DNA of 64,000 nt, taken from NCBI GenBank assembly GCA_030760725.1, contig JASWHV010000012.1:18614368-18678367 (forward strand), read 5' to 3'. The stretch comes from Neostapfia colusana. Lineage: Eukaryota > Streptophyta > Magnoliopsida > Poales > Poaceae. Positions 20,411 to 31,700 of this stretch are shown one piece after another. Numbering within the stretch: the first letter of the stretch is position 1; every line of letters starts with the position of its first letter. A program made the translations under genes and the position numbers. The notes beneath the pieces were generated by a model. It did not search any database, had not been told where the DNA came from, and was given only the letters and a program-made list of their open reading frames with translations.

Positions 20411-21990
20411 TAGTGTTGGAGACAGATCCTCATCTCACAAAACCAGTTCAAGATTGGGATTTCTTCATGGGGAAAAGGTTTCAACAGGAAGTGTTTTGCA
20501 AGATTAGCTGCTCGGTGTTCAAGTCTACGCCACTAGAGCTAAAAAAGGTAACTACTCTTAAATTGGGTTGTTTTTTCTTTCCTGCAGTTTATGATGATCG
20601 CAGGGTTTTTGGTGTAAAAAACCTTGCTAAGAATATCAAACATTTAAGTCATGATATATAATAGACGATAGGAGCCTTTGCGAATAGGGTTTGTTATGTT
20701 CCTCATAATTCAAATTTGGATTTGAAATGTCATTTAAAAAGTGATGTCTATATCCTGGCGGAGCGTATATTTCAAAGAATCAGAGAAATCTTGATATTAA
20801 TTTGACGAAGTAGGTTTCTCGGAACTCTAACAAAGAGACTAGGGCTCAGAGTGAGTTATTGCAAGGAAATAGAGTTAAACCTTCTAAGCCTTTTCGATGC
20901 TATAATTGCTTGGCTCTTGGGCACCTAGTTTCTCGGTACAAATTAGAAATCGGTGTTTATTGTGTTTTATTATGGGCACAAAGCTAAATACTTTTTTGTT
21001 AAGAAAAGGGCAGAGAGATCCAGATGGGTCAAGAAACATGGTACCTCCTTGTGGGACATGAAGGGATTTAAATCAAAATCCTTTGATGCAATTAATTCAA
21101 CTGTGAGTTGTACTCCCTTTGAAGAGGCGGCGGGCATGATTATTGAGGATTCTATTGATGAAGCCTTAAAGGATCACTTTCATAATAGTGTGCCTCGTAT
21201 CCTCCGTAGAGGTGTCTCTTCCTCTTCTCCTATTATACTTCATTGGACCTCCTCTTTTCTCAACTTATTGACAGTAGTTATTTCTGGGAGAAGAAACTAA
21301 AGGTAAAGGTGTTGAACTCCGCCATTAATTCAACAAGATCCTTTCTGCCCATGATGCATGACTCACGAAGTTAGGGGGATTCATATAAGTACTTGAAGCA
21401 TATGCTACTTGTCCCGGCCAGTCCTTCCTGACCTCAATGAAAATATTATGGACATTAGTGATATAAATCAGAATAAGAACATTAATATGGATCTGAATGA
21501 CAATCAGCAAGACATTCCCCTCCAGCGAGATGGGTTATTACTTATTAGTAGTGAGCTTTGTTTCAAATAATTCCTCGAGAAGGACTACTATGAGAATGGA
21601 TAATGAGGTTGATGCTATGATGGCTGGCAACGGAAATGCTGATGCTAATCTGATCGCAGGAAGTTCAAAAGGAGCTTTAAGAAGCCAGGTAGCGGATCAT
21701 TCGACCCTACTGGATCACTTGACTGGGTTGCAGAAGTTTCAAATAGATCCTGAGTTACAAAGTGCTTCTCCTCTAAGTTCCCTCATCACTAACTTAGTTA
21801 AAGGTATGAGTTCAATGGTTGCATGTTATGAACTCTTCTCTTTGGTGTGCGCAGGGGTGAGTGGAGTAGGAGATGGGACTGAGAATTGGAACACAGAGGA
21901 TATCTACAGGGAGGGGCTCTGCTGTCACAGAGGCTGAAAGATGATCCAGCCAGGGCGACCAAAGAAAACGCCCAGGTAAGGGAGTCTTAT
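20410..21990 (+). pseudogene. Decayed ORF with two CCHC-like knuckles (gag or LINE ORF1 relic)
   Basis: Coding-like pieces occur in several frames. Near 20900 RCYNCLALGHLVSR followed by a shifted YYGHKAKY gives two degenerate C-x2-C-x4-H-x4-C knuckles, each missing a Cys. Downstream are an acidic stretch (IIEDSIDEALKDHFHNS, about 21150) and, near 21945, a basic GRPRKRP piece. Two knuckles in tandem followed by an acidic region suit a plant LINE ORF1 or a gag. Stops and frameshifts are too many to count with confidence. No RT is attached. Confidence 0.35.
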
Positions 21991-23270
21991 TTTCTTTGAT
22001 GCCTAATACAAAGCTACGTTGTTTCCTTTATAGATTTAGACGCAGTTTTATTCAACAGATTATGTTAAACATAATCCTAATCTAAACAACCATTAAACAA
22101 ACTTTATCTCCTAACTCCCTGCTATCTTAATCTTAATTATTTCTGCGCCTGAAGTACTTGCAACCACAGAAAGAATCAATAATATTTCCCTCCTCCCCAA
22201 GAAACAGCTTGTCCTAAAGCTGAAATTGAGGGTACTTCTCCTTGAACTCAGATAGTGTTTCTCATGTTGCTTCTGCTGCTGTTTTGCCCGCCCACTACAC
22301 CAACACCTCCCATGTCCTCATATTCACCCTTGCCCGTACTATTGATTCGGGTGGCAATAACGCGTCCATGTAACAATTCAGACAGTATTGCTGGTTCATT
22401 GGGAGGCCGACCCTCATATCTTTTTAACAATGACACATAAAAAACATCATGGATTCTTAATCGAGGTGGTAATTGCAGTCGGTATGATCCCTTTTCCAAT
22501 ACTTTCCAAATTTTTGAATGGTCCATAAAACTTTGGTCTTAGCTGTGCTGTCGTGTCCTACGTAATTCCTATTGCATCCCTGTGGAGTTTCACCCAAACT
22601 CAATCTCCAAAAGCAAAGTCAATCATGGTCTTTTTCTGATCATGATAAAACCTCATGGTGTCTTGGGCCTGCATCAATCTTTCCTTGATTTTCTTCAAGA
22701 ATTTATCTCTATCCTTTAGTTGTTCCTCCACTGCCGCCACCTTTGTATTCCCTGTTTCATAAGATAAAATAGGAGGAGGATCTCTGCCATAAACTACTTT
22801 GAATGGTGTAGTCTGAAGGGATGTCTGGTATGAAGAGTTGTAACAATATTCAGCCCAAGGAAGCTATTTTAGCCAAGTTCTTGGTCTGTCTCCAGCCAAA
22901 CATCTGAGATACATTGTAATCACTTTATTATCCACTTCTGATTGCCCATCGGTCTGAGTGTGAAAAGCTGAACTCATCCTCAGTTTAACCCCTGCTTGCT
23001 GAAACAATGCGGTCCAAAAATACTAGTGAAAACTGTATCCTGATTACTCACAATAGAATAAGGAAAACCATGTAGCTTGGTACTGTTATCAAAGAAAACT
23101 CTAGTCACCGAGGAAGCAGAATAGAGATGGCTTAAGGGAATAAAATGGACAAATTTAGAGAAACAATCAACCAGTGTTTATATCACAAATTTACCTCCCA
23201 CCTTAGGGAAACCACCAATAAAGTCCATTGATATTTCACTCTAAATTTTAGAGGGAACAGGAATAGGCAG
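21990..23270 (-). pseudogene. Ty3 integrase to LTR relic, decayed
   Basis: Read on the minus strand from 23270: a core starting near SMDFI, then RPMGNQ-like decayed catalytic region, and a C-terminal part with SYRLQLPPRLRIHDVFYVSLL (22526-22248), the GPF-type end of Ty3 chromovirus integrases. A polypurine-like GGGGAGGAGGGA near 22200 and a TATAAAGGA near 22030 suggest the LTR start. Several stops interrupt it. The upstream half was displaced by copia4, whose LTR begins at 23271. Confidence 0.65.
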
Positions 23271-23931
23271 TGTTGCAATTCCAGCACCCAAACTATCTCT
23301 AAGTTCCTGTTCCAGGCGCCTGAACTGGTCTGGAACAACAGAAACAGCAAGCCTCTTTCTGAACAGAGGAAATCAGAGGAGTTTCAGAGAGAGAACAGAG
23401 AAGAACAGGAGTTTCTGGTGCTGTACTGGACAGAACAGAAACAGGGGAAGAAGCACCCACACCTGATTCTGATCCTGGGATCAGAACAGGGGAGAGAGGA
23501 GACCTGGCGCCTCTGTTCTGATGCTGGAGCACAGAACAGGAAAAGGCGGCTAGGGTTTTGCAGGGAGGAAAGTGGCGTAGGAATTATGTGCACATTGATC
23601 TGAATTGAGGTGGTTACAGGGGTCCCAGCACCTTTTTTTATATAGGCCTGGTTACAAGACTGCTTCTTTATTATAATTCTATGTATAAGGAAAACTATTT
23701 CCTGGACTTCCTTATTACAATTATGTCTATAAGGAAAACTATCTCTAGTATTTCCTTATTACAATCTATCTAAAAGAAAAACTATCTTCAGAATTCTCCT
23801 TTGGACGGCACCCTCTTCCTACAGAAAGGGGCCGAGTCAACCCTCCCCTATGCGCACCCCTGGACTTCCTGAGTCCAGCCCGGACTGCTCAGCCCAGGGC
23901 GCCACAAAGGGCAGACCAGGGTAATTCAACA
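23271..23931 (-). repeat. 3' LTR of copia4
   Basis: On the minus strand it starts TGTTGAATTACC at 23931 and ends GGAATTGCAACA at 23271, a TGTTG/CAACA inverted repeat. A polypurine tract GGTCAGGAGGAGAA (23945-23932) precedes it. Length is 661 bp. Inside, 23650-23790 holds about three imperfect copies of a CCTTATTACAAT...TATAAGGAAAACTAT block. Confidence 0.75.
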
Positions 23932-23949
23932 TTCTCCTCCTGACCCTGG

Positions 23950-24172
23950 ATCTGCCTCATGTCAAGTACCACTACATACAGGAGTGTGTGGACAATGGTA
24001 CTATTGTGCTTGAGCAAATCTCCACTCAAGACCAAATAGCGTACATCTTGGCGCAGGGGCCGAACAGCACCCCTGTAGTGCCCAGGAGGGGCGGAGAAGG
24101 ATTTGTCCAGACCCCAGGAGCCCCTGCGCCAGCTTCTAGGCCTTCTGGGAGGCGTCCAACACCCTCGGCGAT
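23950..24172 (+). pseudogene. Inverted segment of copia4: RNase H end joined to linker
   Basis: Copia4 is on the minus strand, but here the plus strand encodes the RNase H C-terminus (YHYIQECVDNGTIVLEQIST) followed without a stop by linker sequence (GPNSTPVVPRRGGEGFVQT). The same linker lies in its normal place between integrase and RT at 40630-40440, minus strand. On the other side, the minus-strand RNase H frame stops matching the family at SKHIDVKH near 24172. So a segment of about 220 bp is inverted and carries a second copy of the linker. Confidence 0.7.
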
Positions 24173-25749
24173 GTGCTTGACGTCGATGTGCTTGCTTTTA
24201 TCATGGTGTACCAGGTTCTTACTCAAGTCTATGGCTGACTTGTTATCAACCAGCAATACCGGCGCCTTCACCTTTTCAGCCAAGTCCGCCATCATCCGTA
24301 CCATCCATACACCTTGACATGCCCCTTGAGTTGCTGTAATATATTCTGCTTCACAAGAGGGTAGGGCCACCACCTTCTGCTTGTTGGATTGACACGAAAC
24401 GGGGTTGCTTCCAAGACAAAACAGCACCTCGCTTGTGCTCTTGCGATCCTCCACGTCTCCAACATAGTCGCTATCTGTGTAGCCAATCAACTCCATGTTG
24501 CCTCCCTTTGGATAGAAGGCTATGAAGTGGACCATGCCCGCTATATAGCGTACGATGCGCTTGACTGCAGCGTAGTGTTCTTCCCTTGGCTCCTCCAAGA
24601 ACCGACTCATGTACCCGACCGAGTAGGCAAGGTGGGGCCATGTGTTCACCAAATATCGCAGCCCTCCCACCAAGATTCTGTTGTCTATTGCATGCACAAA
24701 CGGCCTGTCACTTGTCTTGTAAAGCTTCAGGCCTTGCTCCATGGGGAATGCACAGGGGTTGCACTCCTCCAGGCTAGCTTTGGAGACAAGTTTCGAAGCG
24801 TAGGGCGTCTGCCCAACGCTTATACATGCTTCAGATTGCTGCACCTCCAGGCCAAGATGATACGATGAGAGACCCAAGTCGCTCATCTTGAACCGCTTCA
24901 CCATCTCCTCCTTCAACTTCTTGAGGTCGCCCCCTCTTGTGATAACAAGATTATCGACGTACACACCGACGATGAGCTTCTCCTCTCTAGCTCCACGGAA
25001 GTAGATCCCGTGCTCGCTCATACTCTTCTGGAAACCAAGCGATAGAAATCTATCGTTGACCTTGGCATTCCAGGACCTAGGCGCCTGACAAAGTCCATAC
25101 AATGCCTTATTGAGCCGATACACCTTGTGTTTGGCTCCATCGACGATGAAGCCAGCTGGCTAAGAGATATACACCTCCTCCTTCAGATCTCCTTTAAAGA
25201 AGGCGCTCTTCACATCCATGTGGTGTACCTCCCACCCCTTGTGCCCCGCAAATGCAAGGAGCCAGCAAAAAGACTCGAGACAGGCTACGGGGGGGGGGGG
25301 GGGGGATACCTCGTCAAAGTCTATTCCTTGCCGCTGGACATAGCCTTTAGCCAGCAACCGAGCTTTGTGCTTCACCACCTCTCCATGCTCGTCCCTCTTC
25401 ACCTTGAACACCCACTTGAGGCCAATGGGCTTGTTTCCTGCAGGAAGATCAACAAGCTGCCACGTCTTGTTCTCTTCTATGGACTCCATCTCCTCGAGCA
25501 CGGCCCATCTCCAGTACGGGTGTTCCTTGGCATCAGTGAAGGGTGTGGGCTCCTCCGCGGTGGTGAACATGAGCTCCCCCTCCTCCAGGCTTGGTGGGCA
25601 CTCAGCCCGACCAAGAGGGGTGAGGGTTCCCAGCGCGTTGCGCATCGTGCGGAACCGTAGTTTCGAGCCGTTGTTGTAGTAGGTGTCGACGACGTTGCTG
25701 CTGGGAACTGACAACGGCGTGGCAAAGTGGATGGGCCATGGAGGATTCC
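24172..25749 (-). pseudogene. copia4 RT-RNase H
   Basis: From 25749 leftward: end of linker, RT start (ENKTWQLVDLP, LKWVFKVKRDEHG), motif A HHMDVKSAF, a stop at 25162-25160, YGLCQAPRSWN, the catalytic box as YVDN where the family has YVDD (AAT at 24952-24950), then RNase H (GYTDSDYVGDVEDRKST, CEAEYI, DNKSAIDL). A G17 run (25289-25305, C on this strand) replaces coding sequence after DFDEV. The frame otherwise stays open across the single stop. RNase H ends early at the inverted segment. The catalytic change alone would disable RT. Confidence 0.85.
25289..25305. repeat. G17 homopolymer in copia4 RT
   Basis: Seventeen consecutive G on the plus strand lie inside RT coding sequence and would read as a Pro run. 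Related proteins have no such run here. It may be slippage or a sequencing or assembly artefact. Confidence 0.9.
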
Positions 25750-28700
25750 TGTAACAGCCCTAACTTTTGTAAAGTTTGATGTCAGCTCATAAAACAAAGT
25801 TAAGGCAACAAAAGACTATAATTGTGTCACATGAAATGATGAACACATAAATGGACATGTGAGGGAGTTAAAAATTTTCTCTAGCCCATGCTCAACACAT
25901 GTTAACCTAGGGGAAATAATTACACTCCTAAAACTCTAACTCATGTGCACCTCCTCTATGAGTAGAGTGAAGGGAATTTAAATGCAATTTGAATCTTTTG
26001 AAAGGATTTCTATTCAGATTGTCCAAAGGCCTATATGTGAGATCATAGATGCATCTCTCATGTATTAAAGAGCCTAAGTTTCAAATTGGGAGAATTTTTG
26101 GTTTCATATACTATTTATTCCGAGGATTAAATGAGGGCACGTTTAAATTCAAACTTGAATTTGAATTTTGAACCAAACAAACTCAATTTTAAAATATGAT
26201 TTCAGATTTGAGTTCCTCATAATTCCTTTGACCTATCCTCCAATTTTGAACAAATTTGGAGCTCATTTGTATTTTAAATCGAAATGGGGGATAAGAGGGA
26301 GAATTGTGGCTGTGGACCCCACTGGTCAGTCTCAAGTGCAAACCGACTCCACCGATGGCTGAGCGTGTGACAGCTCTCGGCAGCCAATCGCACACGACGA
26401 TCTTCGGTGCCACCTCCTCCTCTCCGGTGCCCTTATCTCCCCCCGAAGGCTGCACAGGCGAAGTTCCCCTCTTCTTGCTCGCTCGTGCGTATCCCTCTGC
26501 TGCTGTCACGCAGAGAAGCACAGCAGCCGCTGTCTCTTCCTTAGACTGCCCAGGCTGAACCGAATTTCATTTGCCCGAGCTTCCAACAGAAAAAACCTCC
26601 GCCCATGAGTGCTCTAGCCGGCTAGCAACCTCACCCCGGTGATCCATGCCTGCTGGCGCCTAGAAACAGCGAGGTTTTCTCTGCTCCCGAGCTGAAACTG
26701 AAGAAGCTGGAACTGGATGCCGTGGACAGCCCAAACCAGAAGGGATCACGCCCAAGCAAGACACCCCATCTGTGCACCAACAAGTCTAGTTGCTCACCTC
26801 CAAAGCTCAGCCCTATCCATTGATCACAGAGGGAGAATTTCAAGTTTTTCTCCCGGGCGGCAGAAACGGACCTTGAGGTAAGGAATTGTAAAATTCGTCC
26901 TCAAATCGTGTTTGTTGGGTCTCAAACTTCACACACAGGTTCTTAACTGCCTAGCACACCTCCTACATGGATTTTAGACCAAGAAATTGAGTGTAGAGTG
27001 AGCAATCCGAGCTCTTTTAGAGGGTATGCCGCTGGACCCTATTGGGCGCACGGTGCCGATAGGTTTAGAGCCCTCTCCAGCTTGTTTAGACCTAATGCCA
27101 GTCTTCTACATGATCCACTGGTGCTGTAGAGCCCAAGAACCGACCATTTGGTGGAGAATTCACCGTGCAAGACCTCACCGGAGCCCTAGGGTTTGCTGTG
27201 GCCGGTGCGCCCTGTTTTCCTGCGAGTTTCAGCCGCCGGCGACCTCACCAACGTGTTCAGCATGGGGAAATATGTGGGGGCGGCCAGCAGGGGGTCTAGA
27301 GGTGGCTGGGAAGTGCTTTTCCGGCGAACTCATAGGAGGGGGCCGCCACTGGTCTGTTTGGCGCGAGTCTGGAGGTTAGGGATGACTAGTGGGACCCACT
27401 GTCAGCATTTAAACATTTTCCAGATTTTCCCACTTTAGTTCAAACTTTGGAGAGCCATAATTTTGTGTAGGAGTGTCCAAAAATTGTGAAACAAATTTTT
27501 TTGGATTCCTCTCAAAGAGTACTATCCAGGGGTGCAGCCCAATGTTTATGAAAATCTCTGGATTTGGCTCATTAATTCATTTACATAACAATTTGTGTGA
27601 ATTTTTACAGGAGTTCTGTTTATTGGAAAATTCCCAAATTTGTACATGACATTCTTCCAGAATTCCTTGAACTCCAGTAACAATTGCAGAGGCATTGGAC
27701 CTCATTTGCTTGGTCAAATGATGTGTTCATTCCTTATGTCTCTGAAAAATGGGAAAATAAACAGAGACATTTTCAGCTTTTCCCCAATCATTGAAAAATC
27801 CATATCTCCATGTAGGAAACTCCAAAAATGGCAAAACAAATTCCTACGGACTCAGGACATTTTGTACTTCACAAAAAGTCTACTTTGCAGCATAGGAAAG
27901 CTTAATATCTAGGAGGTAAAGGCAGGTTAGTGAAAACCACATAAGGATTTGTTGTGCTCACATGAAGCTATTTCTCGAGCTCAATTTTTGCACACTGCCT
28001 GAATACCATCCATAGATGCTGTGGTTAAATTCTCAGCTTCATGGGACCTCTGGAACTTGAGCTACCATCTTTTAGGTTTAAGTGTTCATATAATGGACTT
28101 AACCACATGGTGATTATTAGTATCTCCTTCTCACCTAGCTTTCATCATCTCTAAGGTTTAGATCCAGCAACAGAAACCTTGCTGTTGTTTATCTCTTTTA
28201 TGTGTGAGTTAACTGGTACAACAGTTTGAATCATTTTCTAAATTGCTTTTGAATACATGTGCATAAATCATCTTAATAGCACGTGACGTCGACGTTCGAC
28301 GGGGACTCGACTCTGCAGCGAGGATCTCCATCTCGTGACGAGTTTGGCGGGTTCTCCGGAGGAAGACTAACTTCTAGCTTCTAACAAAACCGTTGAGCAA
28401 GGCGAGCCCCGGTTTGCATATCTTTACCGTTTTAAAATTTTCTTTACTTCACCTCATGGTTATTAGACTTGATATTGTGCATTACGTCTAGGATGATTGA
28501 AACCCACTTGCATGGCTTTTACATCCCTGAGTAGAAGGTTTAGTGTAGGATTGGCCCCGTCGTAGATGCTAGGCTAATGTTGTAGCTAGCTCGGTAGAAG
28601 TCAAGTAGTAAAAAGCTACCCGCGAGAAAGTTCGAGTAATGGAGTTACTCGCGAGAGGTTAATGATAAGAGCACCCTCATGAAAATGAGATGGGGACGGG

Positions 28701-29906
28701 GATGTTCCTATAGGATGGAGCGCTCAAGGTTGGTCTCGACCTGCGGTGGGTGTGACAATGCTTGAGACCACATTTGGCCTGGACCGGGATGGTAAGGCAA
28801 ATGTGGAGGTTGGTTGTAGCCCCATCCGTGTCGGTTAAGGACCGTATGTATGCGGCCCTGCTGGATAAGATTGAGCTGTACCGGATATATAGTGGGGTAT
28901 GCGACCCATGAAACCGATGTAACTCGATGGACCGTGATATAGAAACTCATCCTTCGCGTGGGAATGGCGTTGAGAAGGCGGGAGGTGTAAATCCTTTAGC
29001 GGGCAACTTCGACGTGTCCGCGTAGATGACCATCCTGCTCGGCGTGAAGCGTTTTTCTATGTCGGGGTGTCGTGCGAAAGGTTGCTGCATACAACGTAAG
29101 AAAGAGCTCTTGAGTGAGTCTTTCGAGGCGGGTGTATGTGTCGTGTATTCCGGGTTGTTATTGATTCGAATCACCGTCGCTCGCGAAAGAGGATTGAGCA
29201 TAGTTGCCCACTGCGCCGTGACTTAAAAAGAAGAGGAACTAAGTCTCTTAACTTGCTGTTTGTGGATTAATTACTGTATTGGAACCTTGACTGAAGTAGA
29301 TATAGAGCCAACTAAATTTCACTTCCACCTTAGGCTAGCAACATCGGGATAAGCGTTTCTTGTTTGATTGTGGACTTCCGATGTTGTGAGGCGTGAGGAC
29401 CACTAAAATGACGGCTATAAGAATCTGAATATAAGGATCAAGTTTAGTCAAGCTGCGTTTTGCAAATTCCTGTTCCTACTATCTTACTACCCCTGCATTT
29501 AGAGTTACATGTTTAGGAGTGACGGTTAAGTCTTGCTGAGCCTTAGTGCTCACGGTTGCTTCTGAGTTGTTTTTGCAGGTAACAGGATGCCTGCTATGAA
29601 GAGGGTTGTTCGGTGAGACGATGAACCTTACGGTTTGTTCAACTCATCAGAAACCCAGCCGCTGCCTTTCTTTGGTGAAGCTAGTAGGAAGCGTTCACGA
29701 GCTGAACGACTTCTCTTCGGCGTAGTTAGGGTCGAGAGTGAGTAGATTGCCCAGCTAGTTTTAATTTCCGCTGCTTGTGTACTTATGTTGTAAAAGATCT
29801 TATGTTGAGTAACAAAATGGTTCCGTTATGTTCTTATCGTCTTTTCATGCATGCTGTTGGGTGCCGCATCGCACGGAACCACCCACTGCGATCTCCGGGC
29901 GTCACA
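25750..29906 (+). repeat. 5' LTR of T1 (4157 bp)
   Basis: It starts TGTAACAGCCC and ends GGGCGTCACA, next to the primer site. It is unusually long. It holds no credible gene: ORFs of 60-117 codons seen in it recur in the 3' LTR but lie in different frames and show no family motif. The 3' third has CG-rich motifs and short inverted repeats such as ACTCGCGAG near 28640. Confidence 0.95.
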
Positions 29907-31700
29907 AGCGTGGTATCAGAGCCGCATTGGGGATAGCACGCATGAAAAGAGCATATTTTCAAAAACTTAGAGGTATACGAGTGAGGAACGTATAGTATGC
30001 CCACATAAGGAGTATTATTAGCATAGTTACTTAAGGTGGCAAGCTAAAAGTGTGTTACATTCAATATTTCAATTCTGTAACGACGCACCTACGTGGAGGT
30101 AAGAATGGTAAGGAACGCCACCGAAAGCGGATCAATTTCGGTTAGCTCACCCATACGAGGAAAGTAGTGTGGGATGTCCCGTTCAGCAATGGACAGGAAG
30201 TGAATATGTTTTCTAAGACTCATCATGTCTTAGAGACATATGAAATGCACTAGCCTCCAGTGCGCAAACCCAGGGGCAAGAGGAGGAGACCCCATCGTGT
30301 GGTTTGTAACACGAAGTGTGTTCTCTAGGACTCTTCATGTCCTATGAGGCATACGAAAGCGCTGTTCCACCGATGTGCTTTATTGCAAAGGTGTGGAGCC
30401 CCCGTCAGGTGGTGAATAACCCGATCATGTACCTTGAGACGTGGCTTGACTCAAGGACGGCCCGTATGGCAATGATACGGGGCGTATGTTTTTACTATGA
30501 TATGGACCTGCCTGAAATGATAAACCAATGTGTGCATCACTATTGTGTGGTTTTATGCAGGTACCTTAACCATGTTAGAACATGTCGTGTAGAAAACGTT
30601 TGTGAGTGATCGTTTTAGTGCCACCATTTGATACGTATGCCGGTATAAATCCGGTTATGATTTTAATTTGGTGAGGAAACGTAGTGCCGTGATATGTTTT
30701 GAACTGCATGAAAAAGAAGGTTTGAAAATAAAAAGAGTAAATTTGGAGTCTAGGATTCTATTAGGGGTTAATGAACTCCTATATTGAACTAAGAGTCAAT
30801 TAGGAGTATAGATTTATTCACAAAGACTTAGGAGAAACCTCCCCTGTTTTTGGCAGAATTTTGCTGAAGTTGAACAGGACATAACTTTTGTTTCGTTGAA
30901 CCAATGGAGGTGAGTGATACACTTCTGGAAAGCTATTGAAGTATTCTACAACTTTTCCGTAGAACTCCAGATCAGAATCACCCCCAAAATGGATCAAATT
31001 CTCAGATGAGTGGGAACTGCCCAAAAACGGGGCAGACACAAAATGCTCTCTGGAAATTTCTGTATTTCGACCATAACTTTCTGTAGAAAATTTTCTAAGG
31101 GTCAAGTAATATACCGTTGGAAATCTTGTGATATATGCTATGACTTTGTAGTTCAAAGTTTCTCCAGATATGGAGTTTAATTGTATGAAATCTCGCGGAC
31201 AAAACAGCCACTTCCAAAGGAGGTGCTGTCAAAATTGTTCCAGATTTCTGTTAACATTGAAATATCACAACTTTTGATCCAGAACTGATATGAAGGCAAA
31301 TGAATACTCGTTGGAAAGATATTGAAGTTAACTATAACTTTTATATTCAACTTGAGACACGAAATTGCCATTGTCATATTCAAATTCTGGGATTAAGACC
31401 TATTGGTCATTCTGAACAGAGTAGTACTTATTGTCATTTAGCTTGAGACTTGTTGTGGACAGGGATGTCTTAGACTTCTCTAAGTTCCATAACATGTTCT
31501 TGAGTTCTTTTTCAGTTTGTCCTACTGTTGAATTAAGGGTTTGGACAAACTTGCTCACATTTGATAGATTTCAGTATTGTCGAAACCCTAGTTAGCTTGT
31601 GTAATGCTGCAATATTGATGTGATGCTTTGACGGTTATGTTTTCAATTCAAGTTGAGTTTAAACTTTGAATTTTAACCGTAAATTGCTCACTTTTGCAGC
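29907..31700 (+). other. Long untranslated leader of T1
   Basis: About 1.8 kb between the primer site and gag. A diverged tandem duplication of about 110 bp begins near 30208 and 30317 (TTCTAAGACTCATCATGTC against TTCTCTAGGACTCTTCATG). A 97-codon frame (30316-30609) starts in the second unit; I see no family motif and do not call it a gene. From 30780 to 31700 the sequence is A/T-rich. The M2 leader near 63100-63660 looks related (CTTTCCAACGGTGTATC-type blocks). Confidence 0.6.
29911..29922 (+). other. Primer-binding site of T1
   Basis: TGGTATCAGAGC, complementary to initiator-Met tRNA, lies 4 nt after the 5' LTR. Confidence 0.92.

Noticed and set aside
23299..23603. Short frames on both strands and an A/G-rich stretch
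   Set aside because: Inside the copia4 LTR; low-complexity AACAGG/CAGAAC-like words make open frames.
24389..24868. Plus-strand frame of 159 codons (and 25127-25660, 177 codons)
   Set aside because: Antisense to copia4 RT-RNase H, whose motifs are clear on the minus strand.
26168..27438. Frames of 64-117 codons, repeated at 36599-37868
   Set aside because: They lie in the two T1 LTRs and recur only because the LTRs are duplicates; frames shift between the copies.
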